Notes: generated from the sequence alone by a model not told the origin. Counted from the stretch's first letter, positions 37,220-47,404 are shown. The stretch: DNA of 61,031 nt from Fredinandcohnia aciditolerans (GCA_003640645.1 QGHH01000030.1:1-61031); one strand, 5' to 3'. Program-made: numbers and translations.

Positions 37220-38764
37220 ATGTCATTTTTTAAAAAGTATAAAAAGGAATTGCAACAGCAACAAACCAACCCTATCGAGAATTCGGGACCTCTAGCGGAA
37301 CTGATTAGCCTGCATGTAATAAATAACGTCAATGAGATACAAAGCATTTTTAGTAAAACACCTGATTTAGTCGTAACCAACCTTGTGATTAAACAAACAA
37401 ATGCGAAAGCTGCACTCGTCTATTTAGGTGAGCTTACAGATTCAACGGTGGTCAGTGAGCATGTATTAAGACCATTGTTATTCCATGTTGATGATACTAA
37501 TGAGGATTCGTCATTTAAGGTATCAGTCACCCAAATCAAGGAAGTGAATACATGGTCAAAAATCACGGACGAAATTTTGCATGGGAAAAGTGTCTTGTTT
37601 GTGGACGGGTCGCAAGTAGCATTCCTTTTAGATACTGGAAAATGGCCGGAACGATCAATTGAAGAAACCCCGATTGAGTCTTCCGTTTATGGTGAACATA
37701 TCGGGTTTACGGAATCTGGAAGTACAAATATTGCACTCATCCGAAAGCATATTAAAAATCAACGTTTAAAAATAAATGAATATAGCATTGGTGAAAGAGG
37801 GAAAACGAAGGTCTCCCTTTTATACATAGATGATGTTGCTAATCCGGATTTAATTAAGGAATTTGAAAACCGTCTTCAAAAGGTTAAGGTTGATAGTATT
37901 ACAAATTGTATCTTATTAGAAGAATACATAGAGGATAATCCCTATTCGCCGATCCCACAATTTCTTATTACAGAGCGTACTGATTTTGCAGCTTTGGAAA
38001 TTTTGGAGGGAAGAATTGTGATGGTTGTGGATGGAGCACCTAATGTATTAGTTGCGCCATCTACATTTTTCTCCTTTTTTAAGAGTATGGATGATTACAC
38101 ATCACGTTGGTTAGTCGCCTCCTTTATCCGACTGTTGAGGTATATTGGCTTTTTTACGGCGATCTTTTTACCAGCGACTTATATCGCAATCATTGCGTTC
38201 CATTTTGAGGTGATTCCCTTAAAGTTGCTCATGTCTATCGGGGTGTCGAGAGAACGAGTACCATTTCCACCGTTCATTGAAGCATTAATTATGGAAATTG
38301 CCCTGGAGATGTTACGTGAGGCAGGAATTCGACTCCCAGCCAAAATTGGGCAAACCATAGGAATCGTGGGTGGTATTGTCATTGGGCAGGCTGCCGTAGA
38401 GGCTGGAATCGTGAGTAATATTATGGTCATTGTTGTTGCAATTACAGCAGTTGCCTCTTTTATCATTCCAAATTATCAAATGGGTGCCTCTATCAGGCTG
38501 ATTCGATTTCCAATGATGATTATCGCCTCTTTATTTGGATTTGTTGGATTAAGTGTAGGTTTAATGACATTACTAATCCATTTAATTGAGTTAAAATCGC
38601 TTGGTGTCTCCTATACTAGTCCGGTTTCTCCCTTGAGAATTCAAGACTGGAAGGATCTGTTTATACGCTTTCCACATTGGTCAATCACCAAACGTCCGGT
38701 TAGTTCTTTAGCCATTCAATTGAGAAGGGCGGATTCTAGTCGTCCAAAGGAAGACAAAAAATGA
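37220..38764 (+). CDS. Spore germinant receptor A subunit (GerA family)
   Basis: A 514-residue A subunit of a GerA-type germinant receptor in the spore inner membrane. A long hydrophilic N-terminal domain (about residues 1-300) with VVTNLVIKQTNAKAALVYLGELTD precedes four to five helices. The signature LLRYIGFFTAIFLPATYIAIIAFH, then PFPPFIEALIMEIALEMLREAGIRLP and GIVGGIVIGQAAVEAGIVS is unmistakable. Its stop overlaps the B-subunit start. GGTGG lies before the ATG. The genes should be expressed in the forespore, though no sigma-G promoter was picked out with confidence. Confidence 0.93.
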   Translation: MSFFKKYKKELQQQQTNPIENSGPLAELISLHVINNVNEIQSIFSKTPDLVVTNLVIKQTNAKAALVYLGELTDSTVVSEHVLRPLLFHVDDTNEDSSFKVSVTQIKEVNTWSKITDEILHGKSVLFVDGSQVAFLLDTGKWPERSIEETPIESSVYGEHIGFTESGSTNIALIRKHIKNQRLKINEYSIGERGKTKVSLLYIDDVANPDLIKEFENRLQKVKVDSITNCILLEEYIEDNPYSPIPQFLITERTDFAALEILEGRIVMVVDGAPNVLVAPSTFFSFFKSMDDYTSRWLVASFIRLLRYIGFFTAIFLPATYIAIIAFHFEVIPLKLLMSIGVSRERVPFPPFIEALIMEIALEMLREAGIRLPAKIGQTIGIVGGIVIGQAAVEAGIVSNIMVIVVAITAVASFIIPNYQMGASIRLIRFPMMIIASLFGFVGLSVGLMTLLIHLIELKSLGVSYTSPVSPLRIQDWKDLFIRFPHWSITKRPVSSLAIQLRRADSSRPKEDKK

Positions 38765-39861
38765 TGAATGTTCAAGGTAAACAAATATCAACCGTCCAGT
38801 ATATCTTATTAATTCATGGTGTCGAAATCGGAGTTGGCGTCCTTACCTTACCTAGAGATTTAGCTGAGAAGGCAGGGACTGATGGGTGGATTGGCATAAT
38901 AATAGGATGGTTCATTGCTACAGTTACTAGCTTAGTTGTTATTCAAATTATGAAAAAATACCCAAATGGAACGATTCTTGACCTGTTGAAACATTACTTT
39001 GGGAAGTGGGCTGCTAAAGTGGTTGGGGGAATCCTGGCTGTATATTTTGGTTTATTAGCACTCTACTCTTTTATAACAGAGGCAATGTTTATACAAGCTT
39101 GGGTCCTACCAAGAGTTTCTATATTTTTATTATTGATTTTGTTATCGATTCCATCGTATTTGTTGGTCCGTAACAATATTCAAATTATTGGCAGATATTC
39201 GGTGGTAGTTTTTTTAATGACGATTTGGATTCTTGTCTTATATGCATTTTCTTTTAAGCAGGGGGAATTTCTAAACCTTCTTCCTCTTCTAAAGGAAGGC
39301 TGGCACCCCGTCATGAAAACTTTAAAAATCAGCATTATTATCTATGTTGGATTTGATATTGCCTTTTACCTTTATCCCTTTTTACAAAAGAAGGAAAATG
39401 CCTCAATTGGAGTTGTTATCGCGAATACAATTACGATGATTGCCTATTTAATTATTACGCTTGTAGCATTTGTGGTCTTTAGTCCTGATGAAATTACAAA
39501 ATTTAATGAACCAACCATCACAATTTTGAAGGTTATTGAATTTACCTTTATCGAACGTTTAGAGATTGTAGTATTTGCATTTTATATATTTGTGATGTCT
39601 ACAAAAGTCCTTCCACTTATGTTCGTATCTGTGTTTAATACAAGCTGGATATTTGGAAAAAAGGATCACTCAAAACCGTTATTCTGGTTCCTAGTCCTAA
39701 GTGTAGTTTATGTTTTACTGTTTCCACCCTCTGTAAGTATGAATTTAATTTGGGCTAAGGAAATACGCAGAATAAGTTTTCTCTTTTCATATGTTTTCCC
39801 GATTTGTTTATGGGGGTATGTCCTCATACATGGGCTAATGAAGAGGAGGAGCTTGAAATGA
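38761..39861 (+). CDS. Spore germinant receptor B subunit (GerB family)
   Basis: A 366-residue polytopic protein of the APC superfamily with ten helices, the B subunit of the receptor and the likely germinant-binding channel. IHGVEIGVGVLTLPRDLAEKAGTDGWIGI at the N-terminus is typical. The ATG at 38761 overlaps the stop of the A subunit by four bases (ATGA), and a second ATG follows at once. Its own stop overlaps the C-subunit start in the same way, so the three chains are translationally coupled for equal production. Confidence 0.93.
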   Translation: MMNVQGKQISTVQYILLIHGVEIGVGVLTLPRDLAEKAGTDGWIGIIIGWFIATVTSLVVIQIMKKYPNGTILDLLKHYFGKWAAKVVGGILAVYFGLLALYSFITEAMFIQAWVLPRVSIFLLLILLSIPSYLLVRNNIQIIGRYSVVVFLMTIWILVLYAFSFKQGEFLNLLPLLKEGWHPVMKTLKISIIIYVGFDIAFYLYPFLQKKENASIGVVIANTITMIAYLIITLVAFVVFSPDEITKFNEPTITILKVIEFTFIERLEIVVFAFYIFVMSTKVLPLMFVSVFNTSWIFGKKDHSKPLFWFLVLSVVYVLLFPPSVSMNLIWAKEIRRISFLFSYVFPICLWGYVLIHGLMKRRSLK

Positions 39862-40988
39862 AACGTTGTTTTCTTCCACTTTTGTATCTTTCGCTTTTAA
39901 TGATGCTAACAAGCTGTGGATACCAAGTGCCATTAGAGGATACGACGATTGTCTTCGTACTTGGGATTGATCTGGATGAGGACAATAACCTCATTTTTTA
40001 TGATTCAAGTCCTGTATTTAGTAAGGGGGCAAAGTCGCAAAGGGATTCATACCACACAAAGGCTGATACCATTCGAGATTCTAGAAAGTTTTTTGATGCA
40101 GTGACTGGTGGCGAGATATCTGCTGCCAAAATCCAGATCCTTCTACTAGGAAAACGAGTTGTGGAACATGAAGAATGGTTTCCGATACTTGATACGATGT
40201 ACAGGAACAGTAATTTTTCGCTTAACACAAGAGTGGTCATTGTAGACGGCCAAGTATCGGATGTTATTAACTATGAGCCGGAAAGCAATGCACTTCTTGC
40301 CATGTATTTGAAGAATGATATTGATAAAAATCATAAACGAACAAGAACGGAAAAAGGGACGCTCCAACAACTTCATTCTGAGTTTTTTGACAAGGGAGTA
40401 ACACCAGCTTTAGCCAATGTGAAAAAGGGTAAAAAGGTTGAAGTAACTGGAACCGCGTTACTTAACAACCGTGGAAAATATGTGGATTCTCTTGATTTAT
40501 CGGAATCCACGTTATTCCTCTTTTTAAAGCATAATCGGAAACATCAAGTTAGTTATACGACCATTACGATTCCGGCTGAAAAGGAGGAGGGGATTTTTCA
40601 TAAAAATGATTTGAGTTTTGAAGTGAAAACGGTGAAGTCAAAGGTTAAAACATCGCATGACAAGGACAGATTTAAGTTTGATGTTAAAATCTCGATGTCC
40701 GTCGCTATTCTTGAAAGTTTATTACCAGTAGATATGATATCTCATGAAAAGGAAATCAAGAAAACAATTGAGGACCGGTTGAATACGGGATATGAGGAAC
40801 TGTTTAAAAAAATTCAAGGTCATAAAATCGACCCGTTTGGATTTGGGATCTACGCTAGAGCCTATCAGTATGAAGAATTTAAAAAGGTAGAGGATACCTG
40901 GGGTGAAGCACTATCCGAAGCGGATATCAATGTATCTGTTGAAGTAGATATTAAGAGCATGGGTACAGTCAATAAAACGAGTAAGTAA
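39858..40988 (+). CDS. Spore germinant receptor C subunit, lipoprotein (GerC family)
   Basis: A 376-residue lipoprotein subunit of the receptor. The signal peptide ends in LTSC, so the cysteine is lipidated and anchors the protein on the outer face of the spore inner membrane. The following domain begins YQVPLEDTTIVFVLGIDLDED, and KIQILLLGKRVVEHEEWFPILD and the C-terminal SVEVDIKSMG are family features. AGGAGGAG precedes the ATG at 39858, which overlaps the B-subunit stop. The genes form a complete A-B-C tricistron; no D subunit is seen. Confidence 0.92.
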   Translation: MKRCFLPLLYLSLLMMLTSCGYQVPLEDTTIVFVLGIDLDEDNNLIFYDSSPVFSKGAKSQRDSYHTKADTIRDSRKFFDAVTGGEISAAKIQILLLGKRVVEHEEWFPILDTMYRNSNFSLNTRVVIVDGQVSDVINYEPESNALLAMYLKNDIDKNHKRTRTEKGTLQQLHSEFFDKGVTPALANVKKGKKVEVTGTALLNNRGKYVDSLDLSESTLFLFLKHNRKHQVSYTTITIPAEKEEGIFHKNDLSFEVKTVKSKVKTSHDKDRFKFDVKISMSVAILESLLPVDMISHEKEIKKTIEDRLNTGYEELFKKIQGHKIDPFGFGIYARAYQYEEFKKVEDTWGEALSEADINVSVEVDIKSMGTVNKTSK

Positions 40989-41022
40989 ACAAACTTTTGG
41001 CTACGGCGGGATAAAGTATAGT

Positions 41023-41048
41023 GCCTGAATCCATTATAGGGTTCAGGC
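41023..41048 (+). terminator. Hairpin after the germination operon
   Basis: GCCTGAATCC and GGGTTCAGGC pair over 10 bp with one wobble. The T-run after it is weak (TTCTTG), so termination may be partial. Confidence 0.6.
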
Positions 41049-41110
41049 TTCTTGTGGTAGTTTATGGTATTATTATAGTGTAGTATGAGGGAGTGTTTCC
41101 CATAAAATGG

Positions 41111-41140
41111 TGGGACGCGGGACCTGTCCCTGTGTCCCAG
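41111..41140 (-). repeat. Palindromic 31-bp repeat, copy D, in the bceR leader
   Basis: Reverse-complement copy of the repeat after pstB. It ends 15 bases before the GTG start of bceR and would form a hairpin just ahead of the ribosome binding site. Confidence 0.8.
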
Positions 41141-41155
41141 ATAGATGGTGGTTGT

Positions 41156-41848
41156 GTGTTTAAGATTTTGTTGATTGAAGATGATGTGACGTTGTTTAAT
41201 GAGATTCGGGAGCGGTTGTTGCAGTGGTCGTATGATGTATACGGGATCGATGATTTCGGTAATGTGATGAAGGAGTTTACTAGAAATCAACCTGACCTGG
41301 TCATTATCGATATTCAGCTGCCGAAATTTGATGGTTTTCATTGGTGTCGGATGATTCGAACACATTCGAAGGTCCCGATTATTTTTCTGTCGTCGAGAGA
41401 TCATCCAACGGATATGGTCATGTCGATGCAGCTTGGAGCTGATGACTTTGTCCAGAAGCCGTTTCATTTTGATGTGCTCATTGCGAAAATTCAGGCTGTC
41501 CTTAGACGAGTTTACAACTATAGCCTTGAACAGCAAATTCATTTAAAAATTTGGAATGGAGCATCTGTTGATTACGTAGATAACACCGTGCAAAAGGACA
41601 ATGGAACAATTGAATTAACAAAAAATGAAATGTTTATTTTGAAAATCCTAATTGATCATGTAAACCAAATCGTCAGCCGTGAGGAGCTCATCAAAAGTCT
41701 GTGGGATGATGAACGATTTGTAAGTGACAATACCTTGACAGTAAACGTCAATCGATTACGAAAGCGTCTTGATGAAATCGGCCTAGGGCAATATATTGAA
41801 ACAAAAGTCGGACAAGGATATTTGGCCAGGGAAGAGGATGGCGCCTAA
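41156..41848 (+). CDS. bceR: Bce-type response regulator
   Basis: An OmpR-family response regulator of 230 residues. The receiver domain has EDD at residues 8-10, phosphoacceptor Asp52 in IIDIQLPKFDG and lysine in FVQKPFH. The winged helix ends with NTLTVNVNRLRKRLDEIG and the wing KVGQGYLA. The GTG at 41156 follows GGTGG and aligns the protein with the normal receiver start; the frame is open upstream through the palindromic repeat. The four-gene order regulator-kinase-ATPase-permease is that of bacitracin and lantibiotic resistance modules in Firmicutes. Confidence 0.85.
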   Translation: MFKILLIEDDVTLFNEIRERLLQWSYDVYGIDDFGNVMKEFTRNQPDLVIIDIQLPKFDGFHWCRMIRTHSKVPIIFLSSRDHPTDMVMSMQLGADDFVQKPFHFDVLIAKIQAVLRRVYNYSLEQQIHLKIWNGASVDYVDNTVQKDNGTIELTKNEMFILKILIDHVNQIVSREELIKSLWDDERFVSDNTLTVNVNRLRKRLDEIGLGQYIETKVGQGYLAREEDGA

Positions 41849-42853
41849 ATGATCAAGAAATTTCTCGTTGAAAGGCGTAGTTGGATTCTGTTTTTCTGTT
41901 TTCTTCAAGTGTTGATCCTGTTGATTGGGTATCTTGATTCATCCCTGGCTTTTCGTTCTGTTCTCTACATTGTTTTTGTCTTTTTCGTCGTCTTTCTTTT
42001 ATTTCTCGTCATTCGTTACAATCGGGAAGCTTCTTTCTATAAAAATATAAAAGAGTGGGACCCAGCTGTAGGTATCGAGAGTCTCCAGGAAAGTAACACA
42101 CCATTTGAAAAAATGGTAGAATCGGCTCTTAACCAGTATCACCATTTTTATAAAGTCGAAATAAGTCGTTACGCAACAAGTGTTGAACAGGAAAAAGATG
42201 ATTTATTATCTTGGATTCACGAAGTAAAAACGCCACTAACAACGATGAAATTAATGATTGAACGGGTCGAGGACCACATGTTAAAGGAGCAGCTCATGTC
42301 AGAATGGCTTCGGATTCACTTGCTTCTTGACCTTCAGTTGCACGGGCGGAGAATCCCTTTCATGGAAAACGACTTGTATATCGAAAAGGTGAATTTGAAA
42401 GGGTTACTCATTCAAGAAATTCAATCATTAAAATCATGGTGTTTTCAAAAGGGGATTGGCTTTGATATGTCGCTAGAGGTTTCAGAGGTGGTATCTGACG
42501 GAAAGTGGCTTCAATTTGTATTGCGGCAACTCCTAACCAATGCGGTAAAATACAGTGAAAATGCCGATATTGAAATCCGCAGCTATCAAAAAGAGGATCA
42601 AGTGGTCTTAGAAGTCAAAGATTACGGACGTGGCATTAAGGAGAAAGACCTTCCACGCATATTTGAAAAAGGCTTCACGTCTACAACGGACCATCGGGAT
42701 CATGCGGCAACAGGAATGGGTCTCTACCTCACAAAAAATGCGGCAAAGTCGTTAAAAATTAGTATAGATGTCCATTCTATATATGGAGAGGGAACAACAT
42801 TTACACTACTCTTCCCGAAAAAGAATGATTTCCTTAAGCTAACAAGCATGTGA
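41849..42853 (+). CDS. bceS: Bce-type intramembrane-sensing histidine kinase
   Basis: A 334-residue kinase with two N-terminal helices (about 12-30 and 36-56) and almost no extracellular loop, so it cannot sense peptides itself and takes its signal from the BceAB transporter. The phosphoacceptor is His124 in [12 protein letters not shown]. The ATPase part shows the N box ([12 protein letters not shown]), G1 (VKDYGRGI), F (IFEKGFTS) and G2 (ATGMGLYL). Its start follows the bceR stop directly. The stop codon is embedded in the inverted repeat at 42844-42871. Confidence 0.85.
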   Translation: MIKKFLVERRSWILFFCFLQVLILLIGYLDSSLAFRSVLYIVFVFFVVFLLFLVIRYNREASFYKNIKEWDPAVGIESLQESNTPFEKMVESALNQYHHFYKVEISRYATSVEQEKDDLLSWIHEVKTPLTTMKLMIERVEDHMLKEQLMSEWLRIHLLLDLQLHGRRIPFMENDLYIEKVNLKGLLIQEIQSLKSWCFQKGIGFDMSLEVSEVVSDGKWLQFVLRQLLTNAVKYSENADIEIRSYQKEDQVVLEVKDYGRGIKEKDLPRIFEKGFTSTTDHRDHAATGMGLYLTKNAAKSLKISIDVHSIYGEGTTFTLLFPKKNDFLKLTSM

Positions 42854-42871
42854 CAAGAATGTCACATGCTT
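42844..42871 (+). promoter_or_regulatory. Probable BceR operator, 12-bp inverted repeat
   Basis: AAGCATGTGACA (42844-42855) and TGTCACATGCTT (42860-42871) are perfectly complementary with AGAA between. The site lies in the only gap of the module, ahead of the transporter genes, where BceR-type operators controlling bceAB are found. It overlaps the stop codon of bceS. A terminator is less likely since no T-run follows. Confidence 0.65.
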
Positions 42872-42944
42872 TCATGTTTTGTTCGGTGATTCGAAGGAAA
42901 ATGAGACGTATCCCGTCTATGCTAGAGGTAAGGAGTTGATACAA

Positions 42945-43706
42945 TTGAACATTTTAGAAGCGAATAAGATTGTAAAAACATACGGAAACAAGTGGAACCG
43001 CCAAGAGGTTCTTAAAGGAATCGATATCGAGGTTAAAAAGGGAGAATTCGTAGGAATTATGGGTCCTTCAGGCTCTGGTAAAACTACGTTACTAAACGTA
43101 CTTTCATCCATTGACCGCGTGAGTTCAGGGTCAATCCGAGTGGAAGGTAAGGAATTCACAAACATGAAAGACAAACAACTCGCTGAATTTCGCAAACAGC
43201 ACCTCGGGTTTATATTTCAGGAATATCATTTATTAGATACGTTAACAGTCAAAGAAAATATTATGCTACCACTAACAGTAAATAAGATTTCACCGAGGGC
43301 TGCCCAAGTCATGTTTGAGGATGTGGCAAAGGAATTAGGAATCTTTGAAGTGAAAGATAAATACCCGAACGAGATTTCAGGCGGTCAAAAGCAGCGGGCT
43401 TCAGCAGCACGTGCATTCGTACATGAACCGAGTATTATTTTTGCGGATGAACCAACAGGGGCGCTTGATTCGAAGTCGGCTTCAGACTTACTAAACAAAC
43501 TGAGTTACTTAAATGAAAAACGGGAATCAACCATAGTGATGGTCACCCATGACCCACAAGCAGCAAGCTACTGTAGCCGGGTTATTTTTATTAGAGATGG
43601 GCAAATCTTTACGAAATTAAATCGAGGCGAGGAGAACAGACAGGACTTCTTTAACGATATCATTAAGACCCAGGCTGTGTTAGGTGGGGTGCAGCATGAG
43701 CTTTAA
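42945..43706 (+). CDS. bceA: Bce-type peptide antibiotic ABC transporter ATPase
   Basis: A 253-residue ABC ATPase, exactly the length of B. subtilis BceA. Walker [11 protein letters not shown]-loop [16 protein letters not shown], signature EISGGQKQR, Walker [15 protein letters not shown] and the switch histidine VTHDPQA are intact. The TTG at 42945 follows AAGGAG at nine bases and matches the family start; the frame is open upstream without a site. The 3' end overlaps the permease gene. The transporter frees cell-wall lipid targets from bound peptides and signals flux to BceS. Confidence 0.88.
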   Translation: MNILEANKIVKTYGNKWNRQEVLKGIDIEVKKGEFVGIMGPSGSGKTTLLNVLSSIDRVSSGSIRVEGKEFTNMKDKQLAEFRKQHLGFIFQEYHLLDTLTVKENIMLPLTVNKISPRAAQVMFEDVAKELGIFEVKDKYPNEISGGQKQRASAARAFVHEPSIIFADEPTGALDSKSASDLLNKLSYLNEKRESTIVMVTHDPQAASYCSRVIFIRDGQIFTKLNRGEENRQDFFNDIIKTQAVLGGVQHEL

Positions 43707-45645
43707 AAGCCTCATCTTCCGAAATCTAGTAAAAAACATCAAAAACTATTATTTATATGTGTTTGCACTCATTTTTAGTGTTTCGCTGTATTTTGCCTTT
43801 GTCACGTTGCAGTACGACCCAGCAATGGATGAAGCGGCGGGGTCAATTAAGGGCGCTGCTGCGATGAAGGCTGCGTCTGTGACGCTCATAGGCATCGTCA
43901 TGGTCTTTCTCGTTTATGCTAATACGTTGTTTATTAAGCGGCGTGGGAAGGAAATTGGGTTGTTCCAATTAGTCGGTATTTCAAAAGGAAAAACATTTTG
44001 GATTTTAAGTGTCGAAAACATGATTCTGTATTTCGGTTCCATGATTATAGGAATCTTTCTCGGTTTTGTATCTTCAAAGCTTGTAATGATGATTTTATTA
44101 AAAGTCATTGGAATCAATGAGGTTGCGGAGCTCCGCTTTTCTCCTGAAGCTCTTGTTCAAACGGTACTAGTGTTTGCTGCTATTTATGTGGTGATCATGG
44201 CAGTAAATGCATTATTTATTAAACAACAGGAAATTTTATCATTGTTCAATACGACTTCAACAACCGAAGATAAAAGACGTAAGGTCTCGGTGTTTGAAAT
44301 CGTGATTGGCGTACTCGGGCTGGGGCTCATCATCTTTGGCTATTATTTATCAACGAAATTATTTGATGGACAGTTTACCACGATAGGCGGATTATTTACT
44401 GCCATGATAACTATCCTTGGGTCCGTTATTATCGGGACGTACTTTTTTTACAAAGGATCAATCCGGTTTGTTTTTAATCTAATCCGAAAAAAGAATAACG
44501 GGTATTTGTCGGTGAATAAAGTACTGTCATTATCGTCGATTATGTTTCGTATGAAATCAAATTCTATTTTACTGACAGTCATTACAACGGTTTCGGCTCT
44601 ATCTCTAGGACTGCTGTCACTCACGTATATTTCGTATTATTCAGCAGAAAAATCAGCAATGGAATCTGTCGTTTATGATTTTTCGATCCCGAATGAAGAG
44701 CGTGCTAGCCAGTTTATCGAAGCTTTGGATAAAAATCAAATAGACTATTCTAAAACAGAAGTTGGATTTTTGCATGTGATTTCAGACCAGACTAATATAC
44801 TCGAAATTAGTCTTGAGCAAGCGTCAAATTCGGATAGTATCGACCAAATGCCATTGGTTGTTGTTTCAGATGCTTCGGTTGATGGTCTCGATGTGGCTGA
44901 AAATGAATCAATATTTGTAAATAATAACTCTGCTCTCGAGTCATTTATGACTTTTAATCAAGGTGAATTTACTGTGAAAGGTAAAACAACAACGATTGAT
45001 TTAAAGTTTTTAGGATTTGAAGAAATAAATGTACTTCCATTGCGCTTAACAAATGGAGGGTTACCGGTCGCGGTTGTGGATGATGAAGTTTATCAGCAAT
45101 TAGCTTCCGATCTAGACCCAGAAGTAGCCAATGAATTTTCTAAATCCATTGGGATTGATATCGATAAAAGAGATGACCTACAAAAGGCAAACGATCTTTT
45201 TCATGAATTAGATTTAGCGGAGTGGGCGGGGCATGAATCACAATTAGATTCCTTTACCTACCAAAAAAGAAATATGGGTATGATCATGTTTATCGTCGGA
45301 TTTCTTGGATTGGTCTTCTTAGTTACCTCAGGTTGTATTCTCTATTTCAAACAGATGGATGAAGGCGAAGAGGAAAAAGGAAGCTACACGATTTTGCGAA
45401 AATTAGGTTTCACAAGAACGGACCTGATAAATGGTATCAAAATCAAACAATTGTTTAACTTCGGTATACCATTAGTAGTAGGGTTATCTCACAGTTATTT
45501 CGCAGTGAAATCAGGATGGTTCTGGTTCGGAACCGAACTCTGGACTCCCATGATCATTGTTATGGTCCTATACACCCTGCTCTACTCCATCTTCGGTATC
45601 TTATCTGTGATGTATTACAAAAAAATCATTAAAGAAGCACTGTAG
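43696..45645 (+). CDS. bceB: Bce-type ABC transporter permease
   Basis: A 649-residue permease with ten helices in a 1+3+... FtsX arrangement and a large extracellular domain of about 200 residues between helices VII and VIII (roughly residues 310-525), the hallmark of BceB-type peptide sensors. The N-terminus [19 protein letters not shown] and the end [18 protein letters not shown] are typical. GGTGGGG precedes the ATG at 43696, which overlaps bceA by 11 bases. The stop TAG is part of a degenerate palindromic repeat. Confidence 0.88.
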   Translation: MSFKSLIFRNLVKNIKNYYLYVFALIFSVSLYFAFVTLQYDPAMDEAAGSIKGAAAMKAASVTLIGIVMVFLVYANTLFIKRRGKEIGLFQLVGISKGKTFWILSVENMILYFGSMIIGIFLGFVSSKLVMMILLKVIGINEVAELRFSPEALVQTVLVFAAIYVVIMAVNALFIKQQEILSLFNTTSTTEDKRRKVSVFEIVIGVLGLGLIIFGYYLSTKLFDGQFTTIGGLFTAMITILGSVIIGTYFFYKGSIRFVFNLIRKKNNGYLSVNKVLSLSSIMFRMKSNSILLTVITTVSALSLGLLSLTYISYYSAEKSAMESVVYDFSIPNEERASQFIEALDKNQIDYSKTEVGFLHVISDQTNILEISLEQASNSDSIDQMPLVVVSDASVDGLDVAENESIFVNNNSALESFMTFNQGEFTVKGKTTTIDLKFLGFEEINVLPLRLTNGGLPVAVVDDEVYQQLASDLDPEVANEFSKSIGIDIDKRDDLQKANDLFHELDLAEWAGHESQLDSFTYQKRNMGMIMFIVGFLGLVFLVTSGCILYFKQMDEGEEEKGSYTILRKLGFTRTDLINGIKIKQLFNFGIPLVVGLSHSYFAVKSGWFWFGTELWTPMIIVMVLYTLLYSIFGILSVMYYKKIIKEAL

Positions 45646-45664
45646 GGATAGGTCCATTGTTCCA
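45644..45664 (+). repeat. Degenerate palindromic repeat, copy E, overlapping the bceB stop
   Basis: AGGGATAGGTCCATTGTTCC matches the right two thirds of the 31-bp palindrome with several substitutions. Its first bases form the end of the bceB TAG stop codon. Confidence 0.5.
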
Positions 45665-45689
45665 TCCGTTCTGTGTTTCTAACGCAAAG

Positions 45690-45723
45690 AGCCAATTCCC
45701 AAATAGAGTGGAATTGGCTTTTT
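45690..45723 (+). terminator. Terminator of the bce module
   Basis: AGCCAATTCC (45690-45699) and GGAATTGGCT (45710-45719) pair perfectly around a 10-nt loop and are followed by T5. Confidence 0.85.
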
Positions 45724-45770
45724 GCATGAGATGGATTTAGTTATAGTTTTAGTATGTGTTATGTAAGCAT

Positions 45771-46290
45771 GAAGACCACTTTGAGCAAAAAATATAACTG
45801 AAAAGTTCTTCATAAGCCCGATGAAGACCATATCGAGCAAAAAACAAGACAGAAAAGCTCTTCATAAGCTCGATGAAGACCATTTTGAGCAAAATGCACG
45901 TCTGAAAAGTTCTTCATAAGCCCGATGAAGATCAAAACGGGCACAAAACATGCCTGAAAAGTTCTTCATAAGCTTGCTGAAGACCATATCGAGCCAAAAA
46001 CACTTCTAAAAAGTACTTCATAAACCCGATGAAGACCATTTCAAGCAAAAAACACGCCTGAAAAGTCCTTCATAAGCCCGATGAAGACCATTTCGCGCGA
46101 AAAACACGCCTGAAAAGTTCTTCATAAGCCCGATGAAGACCAATACGAGCACAAAACATGCCTGAAAAGTTCCTCATAAGCTTGATGAAGACCAAAACGA
46201 GCTACATTCACATTTGAAAAGTACTTCATTAATCCGAAGAAGACCATATCCAACAAACATTTCATTCAAATAGTCCTTCGTAAAACAACC
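45771..46290 (+). repeat. Array 1 of a 52-bp tandem repeat, about ten units
   Basis: Ten units of exactly 52 bp, each starting GAAGACCA and ending CTTCATAAGCCCGAT. The unit ends and the GAAAAGT block are conserved, while bases 9-30 vary. Across each junction the sequence CTTCAT-AAGCCCG-ATGAAG forms a 6-bp inverted repeat. The last units have decayed. It follows the bceB terminator. No open frame with a ribosome binding site crosses it. Positions 46291-46395 show nothing else. Confidence 0.9.
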
Positions 46291-46395
46291 AAGCCAAGTT
46301 GTTGCTCACGCCTCTGAAATAGGAGTTTGATCCAGAATCTAAGATTTTCATACTTATGGAGTGGGTTAATGAGTCCTCCACTTCTGAATCAGAGG

Positions 46396-46510
46396 ATATC
46401 GGACATAACTCAATAAATATCGGACAAAGTTCACAGGATATCGGACAAAGACTGAATTTTATCGGACATAAATCTTAATATATCGGACCAAAACCCTATT
46501 ATTTCGGACA
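46396..46510 (+). repeat. TATCGGACA repeat block
   Basis: Six copies of TATCGGACA or a variant (TATCGGACC, TTTCGGACA) spaced about 20-25 bp, followed by the GCCTTCCG hairpin at 46537. The order is the same as in 1-163. Confidence 0.85.
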
Positions 46511-46529
46511 AAGCAAAATTTGTAGCATA

Positions 46530-46558
46530 TAAAAAAGCCTTCCGATTCACCGGAAGGC
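46530..46558 (-). terminator. Terminator of the dehydrogenase/permease operon
   Basis: GCCTTCCG (46537-46544) and CGGAAGGC (46551-46558) flank a 6-nt loop. Read on the minus strand, the stem is followed by six T, 13 bp after the stop of the dehydrogenase gene. Confidence 0.85.
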
Positions 46559-46570
46559 CGACTAACTAAA

Positions 46571-47404
46571 TTACGCTTTTGGTTTTTCTTTACCCATAGA
46601 GTCAAATAAATGTGTAGAAGATAAGGCATTGAACGGCATAGATACATTATGTTTAATGCCTTGATTGTAAGTAGCGATTAAGTCTTTAAGTAGAACGGAT
46701 AATGCAGTTTCTGCTGTCCACTCAGATACATCGCTCCAATTTCGAACGACCCAGCTATCACCAGTACTTACTTTTAATAGATTTAAGATTTCTTCTTCAG
46801 GTAAGTTATAATGTTTACCTAATTTAAGTCCTTCAGCCACTGCATTCATGTTAACGCCAAGAATCATGTTATTCACTAATTTTGCAACTTGGCTGTTACC
46901 TGGCTCGCTACCGTAGTAGAATGTGTTGGAGCCAATTGCGTCAAAGTATGGGTGGAAAGACTTTACAATCTCTTCTTTACCTGCTGTCATAATGGATAGT
47001 GTCCCAGCTTCTGCACCTGAACGACCTCCACTTACTGCAGCGGAAATTAATGATAAATCACTTTCACTTTCAACTTTTTCACCTAATTCATTCATTGTTT
47101 GAGGATCAAGTGTACTCATGACAATAACTGTTTTATTTTTGGGCTGTGCAGATAATAGGCCATTTTCACTGAAGATTACATCAACATTTTGCGCATAGTC
47201 ACGTACCATTGAGATAATCGCTTCGTCTGCTTGTTCCGCCACTTCTTTTAACGTATCAACCATTGTAAAACCAGCAGCTTCTGCTTTCTCATAAACACCT
47301 TTAAATGCATCATAACCGATTACTTCAAATCCAGCTTTCTTTAAGTTAACTGCCATTGGGAAGCCCATTGTTCCTAATCCAACAAATCCAATTTTTTTAC
47401 TCAT
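46571..47404 (-). CDS. NAD-dependent beta-hydroxyacid dehydrogenase (GarR/3-HIBADH family)
   Basis: A 277-residue dehydrogenase related to tartronate semialdehyde reductase and 3-hydroxyisobutyrate dehydrogenase. The Rossmann motif is IGFVGLGTMGFPMAVNLKKAGF. The substrate loop SAAVSGGRSGAEAGTLSIMTAG and the catalytic lysine in GNSQVAKLVNNMILG follow. It is slightly shorter than typical members (290-300). It lies 88 bp behind a GntP permease gene on the same strand, with one terminator after it, so it probably acts on the hydroxyacid taken up by that permease. The acid itself is not identifiable. Confidence 0.85.
   Translation of the reverse strand: MSKKIGFVGLGTMGFPMAVNLKKAGFEVIGYDAFKGVYEKAEAAGFTMVDTLKEVAEQADEAIISMVRDYAQNVDVIFSENGLLSAQPKNKTVIVMSTLDPQTMNELGEKVESESDLSLISAAVSGGRSGAEAGTLSIMTAGKEEIVKSFHPYFDAIGSNTFYYGSEPGNSQVAKLVNNMILGVNMNAVAEGLKLGKHYNLPEEEILNLLKVSTGDSWVVRNWSDVSEWTAETALSVLLKDLIATYNQGIKHNVSMPFNALSSTHLFDSMGKEKPKA

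Noticed and set aside
45771-46290. CRISPR-like array
   Set aside because: The period is exactly 52 bp and repeat-like ends are conserved, but the middles are similar to one another rather than unique spacers, and no cas gene is in the window.
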